Positions 42,587 to 53,781 of a DNA stretch of 64,000 bases are shown here, piece by piece. Location of the stretch: NCBI GenBank assembly GCA_016710065.1, contig JADJLP010000015.1, positions 124,001 to 188,000 on the forward strand, in the 5' to 3' direction. Both the position numbers and the translations under genes were made by a program. How positions within the stretch are numbered: the first letter of the stretch is position 1; each line of letters opens with the position of its first letter. This DNA comes from Candidatus Ideonella esbjergensis (GTDB taxonomy: Bacteria > Pseudomonadota > Gammaproteobacteria > Burkholderiales > Burkholderiaceae_C). The notes beneath the pieces were generated by a model, which was given only the letters and a program-made list of their open reading frames with translations, searched no databases and was not told where the DNA came from.

Positions 42587-43546
42587 ATGAAGATTGCCTT
42601 TGCCTCGTGCATGTGCACCCGCGTGTTCAGCGACCAGCCGGTGTGGGAGCAGGTGGCGGCGCAAAAGCCCGACAGATTGGTGTTGCTGGGCGATTCGGTG
42701 TACCTGGACATCGCCACGCCGGTGATGCCGCAGGACATGACGGACGATGAGTTTGCCCAACACCTGTACGCGCTGTACAGCGAGTTGCTGGCTCAGAAGC
42801 GGTTCCGCGCGCTGGTGCAGGGCCTGCCCCAGGGTTCGGTGTTCGCCACCTGGGACGACCACGACTTTTTGTGGAACGACGCCTGCGGTGCCTCGCTGGC
42901 CAAACAGCCGCAGCACCGCAGCAAGATCGCGCTGAGCACAGCCTTCTTCACGGCCTACCGGCGTGCACTGGCGTTGGGGTTGGCACCGGGCAGCTTCCCT
43001 GCGGCCTACAACGACGCCGCGTTCTGGCCCGCCCACCCGCAGCCGCTGACCACGCCCAGCGTGGCGCTGGCACCCGACCTTTGGCTGCACCTGAGCGATG
43101 GCCGCACCCACCGCACAGCGCTGTGGCCGCTGGCCGAGCGCCAGCGGCATTTGCTGGGTGTGGCCCAGCGTGCACAGTTGGGCGCAGCAGTGGCTGCGGC
43201 GCCGAATGCGCTGCACCTGCTGGCCAGCGGCTCCATCCTGGCCGACTACAAACGCTACCCCAACGACTGGCAGTGGCTGATGCAGTTGGCGGCCCGGCAG
43301 CGCGTGCTGGCGCTGAGCGGTGACATCCACCGCAACGAACTGGACGCCTTTTTCACCGGCGGCTGGCCGCTGCACGAGGCCACGTCCTCGGGCGCCGCCG
43401 TCAAGGACGCGGTGGTGGTGGGCCAGGCGAGGCAGAACTTCGGCCTGCTCGACGTGCAACCGGGCGAGGTGCGCATCGAGCTGTTCGAGAAGGGCGTGCG
43501 CAAGCAAGCGCGCACGCTGTTGCGCAGCAGCTGGCTGCCGGCCTGA
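42587..43546 (+). CDS. PhoD-like metallophosphatase
   Basis: 319 aa. Metal-site motifs are LVLLGDSVYLDIAT, FATWDDHDFLWND and LALSGDIHRNELD, as in PhoD/alkaline phosphatase D. There is no signal peptide (KIAFASCMCTRVFS starts the fold), so it is probably cytoplasmic. It hydrolyses phosphate esters; substrate unknown. Starts 34 bp after the DUF799 gene. Confidence 0.86.
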   Translation: MKIAFASCMCTRVFSDQPVWEQVAAQKPDRLVLLGDSVYLDIATPVMPQDMTDDEFAQHLYALYSELLAQKRFRALVQGLPQGSVFATWDDHDFLWNDACGASLAKQPQHRSKIALSTAFFTAYRRALALGLAPGSFPAAYNDAAFWPAHPQPLTTPSVALAPDLWLHLSDGRTHRTALWPLAERQRHLLGVAQRAQLGAAVAAAPNALHLLASGSILADYKRYPNDWQWLMQLAARQRVLALSGDIHRNELDAFFTGGWPLHEATSSGAAVKDAVVVGQARQNFGLLDVQPGEVRIELFEKGVRKQARTLLRSSWLPA

Positions 43547-43638
43547 GCGGGTCGCAGACGACCCCGTGATGGCAAACACGGGGGTCACCAGGCGGGGCGG
43601 CGCGGCATACTGCAAACCTTTGCAAAGAGGGATCCGGC

Positions 43639-44565
43639 ATGTTCGTGGTGTGTGGCGAGGCCTTGTTCGACGTCTTCGCGGTGGACGACACCGCCACCGG
43701 CATGGCGCTGGACGCGCGCATCGGCGGCTCGCCCTTCAATGTGGCGGTGGGCCTGCGGCGGCTGGGTCAGCCGGTGGCCTTTATGGGCGGTGTCTCGCGC
43801 GGCTTTCTGGGTGAGCGCCTGCTGCGCGGCCTGCGCGAGGAAGGTGTGGATGAACGCTGCGTGCAGCTGCTGGACGCGCCCACAACGCTGAGCCTGATCG
43901 GGCTGGATGCGCAAGGCGTGCCCTCGTACAGCTTCTATGGCGAAGGCTGCGCCGACCGGCAGCTGCCGATGTCGGCACTGGCCAGCCTGCCCGCCGAGAC
44001 ACTGGCCATCCACTTGGGCTCGTACGCCATGGTGGTGGAGCCCACGGCCGAAACGCAGCGCGCACTCGTGGAGCGCGAGTACCGGCAGCGCGTGATTGCC
44101 TACGACCCCAACGTGAGGCTGAACGTGGCGCCGCAACTGGAGGTGTGGCGCAGCACGCTGGACTGGATGGCCGCGCGCACGCATTTGCTGAAGGTGAGCG
44201 ACGAGGACCTGGGCCTGCTCTACCCCGGGGTGCCGCATGCCGCGTTGGCCGCACGTTGGCGCACCGCTGGCGCCGCTGCCGTGGTGGTGACGCGCGGTGG
44301 CGAAGGCGCCACGGCCTGGGTGGCCGACGGCGAAGTGCCAGTGGCGCCAGTGCACGCGGACGTGGTGGACACGGTGGGCGCGGGCGACACCTTCCAGGCC
44401 GCCCTGCTCACCGCCCTGGCCGAGCGCGAGGCGCTGCAGCCCAAGGCCTTGCACCTGGTGCCGGCCGCCATGTGGTGCGAGGTGCTGCAGTTCGCCGCCC
44501 GGGCCGCCGCCATCACCTGCGGCCGCCGGGGGGCCGATCTGCCGCGCCGGCATGAACTGGGCTGA
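43639..44565 (+). CDS. PfkB-family sugar kinase
   Basis: 308 aa. Substrate-binding GGSPFNVAVGLRRLGQPVAF and the catalytic signature DVVDTVGAGDTFQAALLTAL, with Asp as base, mark the PfkB/ribokinase fold. AIHLGSYAMVVEP and YDPNVRLNV are fructokinase-like. It probably phosphorylates fructose or a related sugar. AGAGGGA precedes the ATG. Confidence 0.9.
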   Translation: MFVVCGEALFDVFAVDDTATGMALDARIGGSPFNVAVGLRRLGQPVAFMGGVSRGFLGERLLRGLREEGVDERCVQLLDAPTTLSLIGLDAQGVPSYSFYGEGCADRQLPMSALASLPAETLAIHLGSYAMVVEPTAETQRALVEREYRQRVIAYDPNVRLNVAPQLEVWRSTLDWMAARTHLLKVSDEDLGLLYPGVPHAALAARWRTAGAAAVVVTRGGEGATAWVADGEVPVAPVHADVVDTVGAGDTFQAALLTALAEREALQPKALHLVPAAMWCEVLQFAARAAAITCGRRGADLPRRHELG

Positions 44566-44644
44566 TACGGCCAGCCCTCAAGTTCGCGCCCCGGAACCCG
44601 AAGAAGGTAGGCCCAGCCCCCATTTCTTCGTGGAGTACGTTGCC

Positions 44645-45481
44645 GTGAACACCCCTGCCCGCATCGCCCCCTTCGTTCAACGCGCCAGCAGCCTGCCGGC
44701 CATGCCCGAGGTGGCGCAAAAGCTGCTGCAGTCCTTCGACCGCGACGACCTCTCGCTGCCCGAGCTGGCCGCGCTGATCAGCCGCGACCAGGCCTTGTCC
44801 GCCAAGGTGTTGCGGCTGGCCAATTCGGCGCGCTACTCGCCCTCGCGCACCGTGGGCACGCTGCCCGAGGCCGCCGCCTCGCTGGGCCTGCGCACGCTGC
44901 GCGACCTGACGCTATCGGCCTGCATGGCCGGCGCCTTTCCGGACGTGCCGCATTTCGACCGGCTGGAGTTCTGGCGCGGCACGCTGGCGGTGGCCGCCTA
45001 CGCCCAGCCCGTCGCCCGCGCACTGGACCTGGACGAGGACACTGCCTACCTGGGTGGCCTGGTGCTACGCACCGGACGCATCCTGATGCTGCTGCAGGAC
45101 GCGCCCAACACCTTGCTTGCCGAGCGCCAGGCGGTGGACCTAGACAGCCTGATCGACTACGAGCGGGCCCAGATGGGCTGCTGCCACCCCGAGGTTTCGG
45201 CAGCCCTGGCACGGCACTGGCGCTTCCCCGAGCCCCTGGTGATGGCCTTCCAGGCCGCCGTTGAGCCGCTGGCGACGCGACCCTTCAACCGCCTGGGTGC
45301 GGCTCTGCGCCTGGCCAGCGTGGTGGCCGATTGCCGCGAACGCGGCGAGCCCGTGGACTACGGCCTGCGCGCCACCCACCCGGCGCTGATCGCCCATTTG
45401 CAGTTGGACCTGGAGTGGCTGGAAGCCCATTTGCCCGACCACCGCCTGGCCACCGCCGGGGTGGAAGACCTGATGCATTGA
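44645..45481 (+). CDS. HDOD-domain protein
   Basis: 278 aa from GTG 44645, with GGAG about 10 bases upstream. The frame is open back to ATG 44552, which would give 309 aa. HDOD core: LPAMPEVAQKLLQSFDRDDL, LISRDQALSAKVLRLANSARY and PEAAASLGLRTLRDLTLSAC. HDOD proteins resemble HD phosphodiesterases without their metal residues and act in signalling, often tied to c-di-GMP. No fused domain is present. Confidence 0.85.
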   Translation: MNTPARIAPFVQRASSLPAMPEVAQKLLQSFDRDDLSLPELAALISRDQALSAKVLRLANSARYSPSRTVGTLPEAAASLGLRTLRDLTLSACMAGAFPDVPHFDRLEFWRGTLAVAAYAQPVARALDLDEDTAYLGGLVLRTGRILMLLQDAPNTLLAERQAVDLDSLIDYERAQMGCCHPEVSAALARHWRFPEPLVMAFQAAVEPLATRPFNRLGAALRLASVVADCRERGEPVDYGLRATHPALIAHLQLDLEWLEAHLPDHRLATAGVEDLMH

Positions 45482-45514
45482 GCCCGCAAGGGGCTGCGAT
45501 ACTCCCGGCCTGCG

Positions 45515-46693
45515 ATGCAGGCCGTCCTACTCGTCACCATCCCCTTCTTTGCGCTGGTGCTGTGCGGCTTTCTGGCCGCTCGCCAGCGCTTGCTGCCCGA
45601 GCAGGCAGTGCCGGGGCTGAACGCCTTCGTGCTGTACTTTGCGTTGCCCAGCATGCTGTTCCGCTTTGGCGCACAAACACCGCTGCTGCAACTGCTGAGT
45701 CCCGCAGTGCTGAGCGTGTACCTGCTGGTGGCGGTGCTGCTGGTGCTGTTCACCGTGGCGATGACGCTCTCCAACAGCCTGGGCCTGAAGAACGCGGCCT
45801 TTGGCGCGCTGGTGGCCACCTTCCCCAATTCGGGTTTCATTGGCGTGCCGCTGCTGGTGGCACTGATGGGCGCGGCAGCGGCAGGCAAGGTGATCAGCGT
45901 GGTGCTGGCCGACATGGTCGTCACCTCGTCGCTGTGCCTGGCCCTGGCAAGCCTGCACGGCGCCCTGGGCCGGGGGCCGGGGCAGGCCGCCCGCAGCGCG
46001 CTGATGAGCGCGCTGAGCAACCCGTTGGCCTGGGCCATTTTCATGGGCGGCACCATGGGCGCCTTGGGCTACAGGCTGCTCGGGCCTGCAGATGTGGTGG
46101 TGCGCATGCTGGCCGAGGCCGCCAGCCCGGTAGCGCTGTTCACCGTGGGCGCCATGCTCTACCACCCACCCGCCCCGGGCGAGCACCGCACCACGGTGCC
46201 CTCGCACACGCCCAGCGGCTTCGCGCTCACAGCGCCTGCCTCGCAGGTGGATGAGGCTGACGTGGCCTCGGTCAGCAGCGCCGGCTGGCTGCCCACCCAG
46301 CCCGACGGCCACTCCACCACACGCGTGGAGCCGCTGCCCTCCAGGATGTTGCGCGGCTACACCCAGCGCTCCGCCCATCAGTACCCGCAGCGGTTCCAGC
46401 ACACTCAGGGGTCCACGCGCGGCCCGCAGATCCTGACGGCAGCGCTGGTGAAGCTGCTGCTGCACCCGCTGGCGGTCTTGCTGGTGGGCGCGTCGGCCCG
46501 CGCGCTGGGAGCGCCGCTCACCAGCTTTCAGCTCACCGTGCTCACTCTGGTGGCCGCCCTGCCCAGCGCCAGCAACGTCTCGCTGCTGGCCGAGCGCGAA
46601 GGCGCCGACACACGCTTCATCGCCCGCATCATCCTGGTGACCACCACGCTGGGCATGGCCAGCTTCACGCTGCTGGCCTGGGCCCTGCTGTGA
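45515..46693 (+). CDS. AEC-family transporter (auxin efflux carrier type)
   Basis: 392 aa with about ten membrane helices. Helix motifs include LPSMLFRFGAQ, FGALVATFPNSGFIGVPLL and EAASPVALFTVGAMLY. Between helices 5 and 6 (about 217-307) lies a hydrophilic stretch of about 90 aa (APGEHRTTVPSHTPSG ... QRFQHTQGSTRGP), much longer than the usual central loop. It is probably an organic-anion exporter or carrier; substrate unknown. Confidence 0.85.
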   Translation: MQAVLLVTIPFFALVLCGFLAARQRLLPEQAVPGLNAFVLYFALPSMLFRFGAQTPLLQLLSPAVLSVYLLVAVLLVLFTVAMTLSNSLGLKNAAFGALVATFPNSGFIGVPLLVALMGAAAAGKVISVVLADMVVTSSLCLALASLHGALGRGPGQAARSALMSALSNPLAWAIFMGGTMGALGYRLLGPADVVVRMLAEAASPVALFTVGAMLYHPPAPGEHRTTVPSHTPSGFALTAPASQVDEADVASVSSAGWLPTQPDGHSTTRVEPLPSRMLRGYTQRSAHQYPQRFQHTQGSTRGPQILTAALVKLLLHPLAVLLVGASARALGAPLTSFQLTVLTLVAALPSASNVSLLAEREGADTRFIARIILVTTTLGMASFTLLAWALL

Positions 46694-46712
46694 AGCCCGC
46701 CGGCTGACACGG

Positions 46713-46734
46713 CGGCTGCGGTACCCCGCAGCCG
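46713..46734. terminator. Hairpin between convergent AEC transporter and priA genes
   Basis: CGGCTGCGG (46713-46721) pairs with CCGCAGCCG (46726-46734) around a 4-nt loop. It lies in the 47-bp gap between two stops and could terminate both transcripts. Confidence 0.5.
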
Positions 46735-46740
46735 GGTGCT

Positions 46741-48918
<2,178 letters not shown>

Positions 48919-49293
48919 CAACGGCCCCCCTGGCCAGGCAGATGAGTGTCAAGCAAGCTGCGGGCTTTCTTAAGGTTCGCGCCTAAGTACATGATTGGAA
49001 AGCACTTTCAGAGTTGCCCACCGATTCTGTGGATAACTTTGTGGGAAAGCCATGCCCAAACGCGCTAAACACTTGATTCAACGGGACTTGGGCTGGCATG
49101 CCCTTTTTCTCAGCACCGTTATTTTTCTTTTTCCAATCAAGCACTTAACACGAAACACCGTGCTTATTTCAATTCTGTGACGGTCCAGCTTGGCATCAAC
49201 CCTCGCTGCAAAGATTTTGGGGATAAGTCAAGCCCTGAGTGCTCACTTACCCCGATTGCGTCAATTTGCTGGGCCGCCCGATGGCGACTGGCC
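48919..49293. other. 375-bp AT-rich intergenic region with DnaA-type boxes
   Basis: No gene seen. The region is clearly more AT-rich than its surroundings, with CGTTATTTTTCTTTTTCC near 49115. One perfect DnaA-box sequence TGTGGATAA is at 49028-49036 and a one-mismatch copy TGGGGATAA at 49218-49226. AAGCACTT occurs twice, and ATTGGAAA and TTTCCAAT form a distant inverted repeat. It must contain the priA promoter. Whether it binds DnaA is open. Confidence 0.45.
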
Positions 49294-50388
49294 TTAAGCC
49301 GGCTCGCGCAGCGTGCGCGAATGACGGTGCACTGCTTCCACAAGGGCTGTCACATGCTCGGGTGGCGTGTGCTGGCTGATGCCATGGCCCAGGTTGAAAA
49401 TGTGCCCATCCCAGCCGCCATCGGCGCGCTGCGGGCGGCCAAAGGCGTCCAGCACCTTGATGGCTTCGGCCTGGATGGCGGCGGGTGGGGCGAACAGCAC
49501 GTTCGGGTCAAGGTTGCCTTGCAGGGCCACCTGGCCACCCACCTGGGCGCGGGCCTGTGCGAGGTTGACGGTCCAGTCCAGGCCCACCACGTCGCTACCG
49601 GCGTCGGCAATCTCCTGCAGCCAGGGGCCACCGCCCTTGGTGAAGACGATGGCCGGAATGCGCTGGCCGTCCTTCTCGCGCTTGAGCTGCGCCAGCACGC
49701 GCTTGGTGTAGGCCAGCGAGAACTCCTGGAAGGCGCCATCGGCCAGCACGCCGCCCCAGCTGTCGAAGATCATCACGGCCTGGGCGCCGGCGTCGATCTG
49801 GGTGTTGAGGTAGACCGCGACGGCGTCGGCATTGACGGTGAGGATGCGGTGCATCAGATCGGGCCGGCTGTACAGCATGGTCTTGACCTTGCGGTAGTCG
49901 TCGGAGCTGCCGCCTTCCACCATGTAGCAGGCCAGGGTCCAGGGGCTGCCCGAGAAGCCGATCAGCGGCACGCGGCCGTGCAACGCCTTGCGGATGGAGG
50001 TGACCGCGTCAAACACATAGCGCAGCTTGTCCATGTCGGGCACGGCCAACGCGTTCACAGCGGCTTCGTCCTGCACCGGCTTGGCAAATTTGGGGCCTTC
50101 GCCGGCACCAAAGCTCAGGCCCAGGCCCATGGCGTCGGGCACGGTGAGGATGTCGCTGAACAGGATGGCGGCGTCCAGCGCGTAGCGGTCCAGCGGCTGC
50201 AGCGTCACCTCGGTGGCGTACCCCACGTTGGTGGCCAGGCCCATGAAGCTGTTGCCGGCCTTCATCCGCGTGGCGCGGTACTCGGGCAGGTAGCGGCCGG
50301 CCTGTCGCATCAACCACATCGGCGTGTGCGGGGTGGGCTGGCGCAGGCAGGCGCGCAGGAAGCTGTCGTTTTGGAGGGGTGCGAACAT
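49294..50388 (-). CDS. hemE: Uroporphyrinogen decarboxylase
   Basis: 364 aa. N-terminal signature PMWLMRQAGRYLPEYR, plus AAILFSDILTVPDAMG and GFSGSPWTLACYMVEGG. It decarboxylates uroporphyrinogen III to coproporphyrinogen III in heme synthesis. It is upstream of priA on the same strand but separated by 375 bp. Confidence 0.96.
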   Translation of the reverse strand: MFAPLQNDSFLRACLRQPTPHTPMWLMRQAGRYLPEYRATRMKAGNSFMGLATNVGYATEVTLQPLDRYALDAAILFSDILTVPDAMGLGLSFGAGEGPKFAKPVQDEAAVNALAVPDMDKLRYVFDAVTSIRKALHGRVPLIGFSGSPWTLACYMVEGGSSDDYRKVKTMLYSRPDLMHRILTVNADAVAVYLNTQIDAGAQAVMIFDSWGGVLADGAFQEFSLAYTKRVLAQLKREKDGQRIPAIVFTKGGGPWLQEIADAGSDVVGLDWTVNLAQARAQVGGQVALQGNLDPNVLFAPPAAIQAEAIKVLDAFGRPQRADGGWDGHIFNLGHGISQHTPPEHVTALVEAVHRHSRTLREPA

Positions 50389-50512
50389 AGCCGGTGATTA
50401 TCCCTGCCCGCCGCGCTTGAAGCGACCGGCCTTGGCCCCATTTGATGCGTGCGGGTGCAACCACAGGTTGCCTGCGGCTACCATCGCCCGCGCCACACGG
50501 AGGAAACGCCCC

Positions 50513-51154
50513 ATGTTCATCTCACGCACCCTGATCCGCGGCGCCCTGTTGGGCTTCATCGCCGCCAGCAGCCTGGCCCTCACCGGCTGCGGCTACAACG
50601 ATTTCCAGAAGCTGGACGAGGCCGTGAAGGCCGATTGGTCGGAAGTGGTGAACCAGTACCAGCGCCGCGCCGACCTGATCCCCAACATCGTCGCCACCGT
50701 GAAGGGCGAGGCCAACTTCGAGCAAGAAACGCTGACCAAGGTGATCGAGGCCCGCTCGCGCGCCACCTCCATCCAGGCCACACCGGCCCTGGTGAACGAC
50801 CCCGAGGCCTTCAAGAAATTCCAGGCCGCGCAGGGTGAGTTGACCGGCGCGCTGAGCCGCTTGATGGTGGTGAGCGAGCAGTACCCCAACCTGAAGGCCA
50901 ACCAGGGCTTCCAGGATCTTCGCGTGCAACTCGAAGGCACCGAGAACCGCATCACCGTGGCCCGAAACAAGTACATCAAGGGCGTGCAGGAATACAACGT
51001 GCTAGCGCGCAGCTTCCCGCAGAACCTGACGGCCATGATGTTCAGCTACAAGCTCAAGGAGAACTTCACGGTGGAGAACGAGAAGGCTATCTCGGCCCCA
51101 CCCACCATCAGTTTTGACAAGCCGGCGCCCACTGCACCGGCCGCCTCGCGCTGA
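50513..51154 (+). CDS. LemA-family lipoprotein
   Basis: 213 aa. GGAGGA at 50499-50504 supports ATG 50513. Signal peptide with lipobox ALTGC (Cys26). LemA core: DEAVKADWSEVVNQYQRRAD, LIPNIVATVKGEANFE and YIKGVQEYNVLARSFPQNL. Function not established. First gene of a LemA - TPM - TPM set, a widespread arrangement. Confidence 0.92.
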   Translation: MFISRTLIRGALLGFIAASSLALTGCGYNDFQKLDEAVKADWSEVVNQYQRRADLIPNIVATVKGEANFEQETLTKVIEARSRATSIQATPALVNDPEAFKKFQAAQGELTGALSRLMVVSEQYPNLKANQGFQDLRVQLEGTENRITVARNKYIKGVQEYNVLARSFPQNLTAMMFSYKLKENFTVENEKAISAPPTISFDKPAPTAPAASR

Positions 51155-51182
51155 TTTGCTGGCCCGCCCTTTCGGCGCCCCC

Positions 51183-52124
51183 ATGCTCCAGCGCCTGATT
51201 GCTGATGCGCCGCGTCTGGCTTGGCGCGTCCTGCGGATCGCAGGCCATCTGCTGATGGTGGCTTTGGCAAGCTCGCTGTGGAGCTTGCCAGCCGGGGCGC
51301 AAGACCTGCAACCCGTGCCGCCCTTGAGCGCACGTGTGACCGACATCAGCGCCACGCTCCAGCCCGAGCAGCGCGACGCGCTGGAGCGCAAGCTCGCGGC
51401 CTTTGAAGCCCAGTCTGGCCCGCAGATCGTCATCCTGTTGGTGGCCAGCACGCTGCCGGAAGACATCACCACCTACGCCTACCGCGTGGCCGATCAATGG
51501 AAAGTGGGCCGGCGCGAGGTGGGCGACGGCGTGCTGCTGCTGGTGGCGGTGCAAGACCGCAAGGTGCGCATCGAGGTGGCCAAGGCACTGGAGGGTGCCA
51601 TCCCAGATCTGGCTGCGCGTCAGATCATCGACCGCGCCATCAAGCCCGCCTTCAAGGCTGGCGACTACGCCGGCGGATTGAACCTGGCGGTGGACCAGTT
51701 GGTGGCCCGCATCCAGGGCGAAGGCCTGCCAGCGCCCGCCCCGCTGGATTCAGCTCGGGGCGATGTTGCCGATGGCCTGGGTTGGGACCAACTGGCCATG
51801 TTCTTCTTCATCGGCGTTCCGCTGGTGGGCTCGGTGCTCACCGCCGTGCTGGGCCGCAAGCTGGGCGCCCTGGCCACCGGAGGCGCGGCCGGCACGCTGG
51901 CGTGGTGGATCTCCACCAGCCTGCTGCTGGGCACTGCGGCCGGCGTTGTGGCACTGATCCTGGTCGGTTTGCTGGGCGTCGGTGCCGCTGGCCGGCGCGG
52001 TGGCGGCGGTGGCCCACCCATCATCTGGGGCAGCGGCGGTGGTTGGGGTTCAGGTGGTGGTGGCGGCTTCTCCTCCGGCGGTGGCGGTGACTTTGGCGGC
52101 GGCGGTGCCTCCGGCGATTGGTGA
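51183..52124 (+). CDS. TPM-domain membrane protein with Gly-rich tail
   Basis: 313 aa from ATG 51183. An N-terminal signal or anchor segment (about 15-40) is followed by a TPM_phosphatase domain (about 45-180) with SGPQIVILLVASTLPEDIT and VGDGVLLLVAVQDRKVRIE. Two or three membrane helices follow (about 205-275). The tail is almost pure Gly/Ser (SGGGGGFSSGGGGDFGGG). Family members are linked to photosystem repair in plants; role in bacteria is unknown. It overlaps the next gene. Confidence 0.88.
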   Translation: MLQRLIADAPRLAWRVLRIAGHLLMVALASSLWSLPAGAQDLQPVPPLSARVTDISATLQPEQRDALERKLAAFEAQSGPQIVILLVASTLPEDITTYAYRVADQWKVGRREVGDGVLLLVAVQDRKVRIEVAKALEGAIPDLAARQIIDRAIKPAFKAGDYAGGLNLAVDQLVARIQGEGLPAPAPLDSARGDVADGLGWDQLAMFFFIGVPLVGSVLTAVLGRKLGALATGGAAGTLAWWISTSLLLGTAAGVVALILVGLLGVGAAGRRGGGGGPPIIWGSGGGWGSGGGGGFSSGGGGDFGGGGASGDW

Positions 52125-52645
52125 AACGCATGCACAACAGCAACCGATTCATCCGCATCCTGAAGCACCGCTGGCTGGACGAGCGCGACGCGCAGCGCGC
52201 TTTTCGCGCCGACGGCCTGGCCCGCATTCAGGCCCTCGTGAAAGCCAGCGAGCACACCCACACGGGCGAGATCCGCGTCTGTGTGGAGGCCGGCCTGCCG
52301 CTCAGTTACCTGTGGCGGCGGGCATTGCCGCGCGAGCGCGCGGTGGCGCTGTTCGGCAAGCTGGGCGTGTGGAACACCGAGGCCAACAACGGCGTGTTGA
52401 TCTACCTGCTGCTGGCCGAGCACGCCATCGAGATCGTGGCCGACCGCGGCCTGTCCGCACGCGTGCCGCAGGCGCGCTGGCACGAACTGCTGGATGGCAT
52501 GCGCACTGAGTTTCGCGCTGGGCACTTCGAAGCCGGTCTGGCCCGGGCCATTGGGGCCGTTGGCGATGAATTGCGTCGGCACTTCCCGCTTGCAGCGGGA
52601 AGTGCCGACCTCAACGAGTTGCCCGACACGCCCGACCTGCGCTGA
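52121..52645 (+). CDS. Second, short TPM-domain protein
   Basis: 174 aa from GTG 52121, which overlaps the previous stop (GTGA); ATG 52130 is an alternative. One TPM domain: VKASEHTHTGEIRVCVEAGL, RAVALFGKLGVWNTEANNGV and LIYLLLAEHAIEIVADRGL. No signal peptide and no membrane helix, so it is cytoplasmic. Third gene of the LemA - TPM - TPM set. The group II intron begins 15 bp after its stop. Confidence 0.88.
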   Translation: MKRMHNSNRFIRILKHRWLDERDAQRAFRADGLARIQALVKASEHTHTGEIRVCVEAGLPLSYLWRRALPRERAVALFGKLGVWNTEANNGVLIYLLLAEHAIEIVADRGLSARVPQARWHELLDGMRTEFRAGHFEAGLARAIGAVGDELRRHFPLAAGSADLNELPDTPDLR

Positions 52646-52741
52646 GGTCCGTCCATCGGCATAGGGGGCTCCATCAAAGGAGGCACCCCTGCCACACCAC
52701 CCGGCGTGCGGGTCCGCACCGGGCGGTTCGAGAGTTTGAGG

Positions 52742-53781
52742 TCAGGAGAGTCGGGGCAATCCCAGGCGGTCGAAGTACGCGATGGTCAGAACGGTCTTGA
52801 GCAAGCCGTCACTGTTGCGCCACCAGCAGCGGCTGTTCGCCGCCACCCGTTTGGCAACCACCTCCCCGCACCAAGTGCCTTGAGTGCGCGGTAGATCGTC
52901 CGGGGCCGTCTCCACTGGTAGAGCTGGATCGCGCGCAGCCGGTGACGCAACCATTCGTCCAGCGCGCGCCAGATCTTTGGCGTTTGCGCCAGCACGAAGT
53001 ACGCCTTCCAGCCCAGCAGATAGGACCTGAGCTTGTCCACCACTTGCGCCATGCTGCGCCCGCCCGTGCGGCGTGTGAGTTGCCGGATGCGGGCCTTGAA
53101 GCCGTCCACGGCCTTGTGAGCCACGGCGCATTTGACTTCTCGCCCCTTGGCCACCCACAGCTCATAGCCCAGGAACTTGCGCCCGACGGCGCTGCCCACC
53201 GAACTCTTGGCTTCGTTGATCTGAAGCTTGAGCCCAGCGTACAGCCGCCTGAGCAGGGCCATCACCCGCTGTCCGGCCTGCATACTGCCCACATAGACGT
53301 TGCAGTCGTCGGCGTAGCGCGCGAAGCTGTAGCCCCTCGCCTCCAGCGCCTTGTCCACTTCGTCGAGCAGCACGTTGGCCAGCAACGGGCTCAGCGGACC
53401 GCATTGCGGCGTGCCCATGTCGCGCTCGACCACCACCCCACCGTCCATGATCCCGGCGTTCAGGTACGCCCGCACCAGCCGGATCACTCCAGCGTCATCG
53501 ATGCGCTTGCGCAGCCGGTCGATCAAGATGTCGTGGTTGACCCGGTCGAAGAACTTCGCCAGGTCCACGTCCACCACCACACGCTTGCCCGTTTGCACGT
53601 ACGCCCGCGCAGCCTTGACCGCGTCGTGCGCCCGCCGCCCAGGCCTGAACCCATGGCTGTGTGCGCTGAAGCTGGGGTCGATCAGGGGCTGCAGCACCTG
53701 CAGCAGTGCCTGCTGGATCAGCCGATCCAGCACCGTGGGGATGCCCAGCTCGCGCTGGCTCCCGTCCGGCCTAGCCTGGAT
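52742..53781 (-). pseudogene. Group II intron reverse transcriptase/maturase, C-terminal fragment
   Basis: Starts just inside the IS junction with ARPDGSQRELGIPTVLDRLI. It contains palm motifs VDVDLAKFFDRVNHD, GTPQCGPLSPLLANVLLDE and the catalytic FARYADDCNVYV, and then the maturase X domain. No endonuclease domain, as expected for class C. Around 52863-52869 the frame shifts by one base: the expected end (RNSDGLLKTVLTIAYFDRLG) is in another frame and stops at 52742. The gene is thus broken twice, by the IS and by this shift. Confidence 0.88.
53771..53774 (+). repeat. Target-site repeat of the IS1380-family element (left copy, CTAG)
   Basis: CTAG here and TTAG at 55398-55401 flank the element and differ by one base. 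Removing the element and one copy restores CTTCCTAAGCCGGAC and hence VMLPKPDG in the reverse transcriptase. Confidence 0.7.

Noticed and set aside
48919..49293. Possible chromosomal origin
   Set aside because: Only one perfect and one imperfect DnaA box, no dnaA or dnaN nearby; not enough for an origin call.
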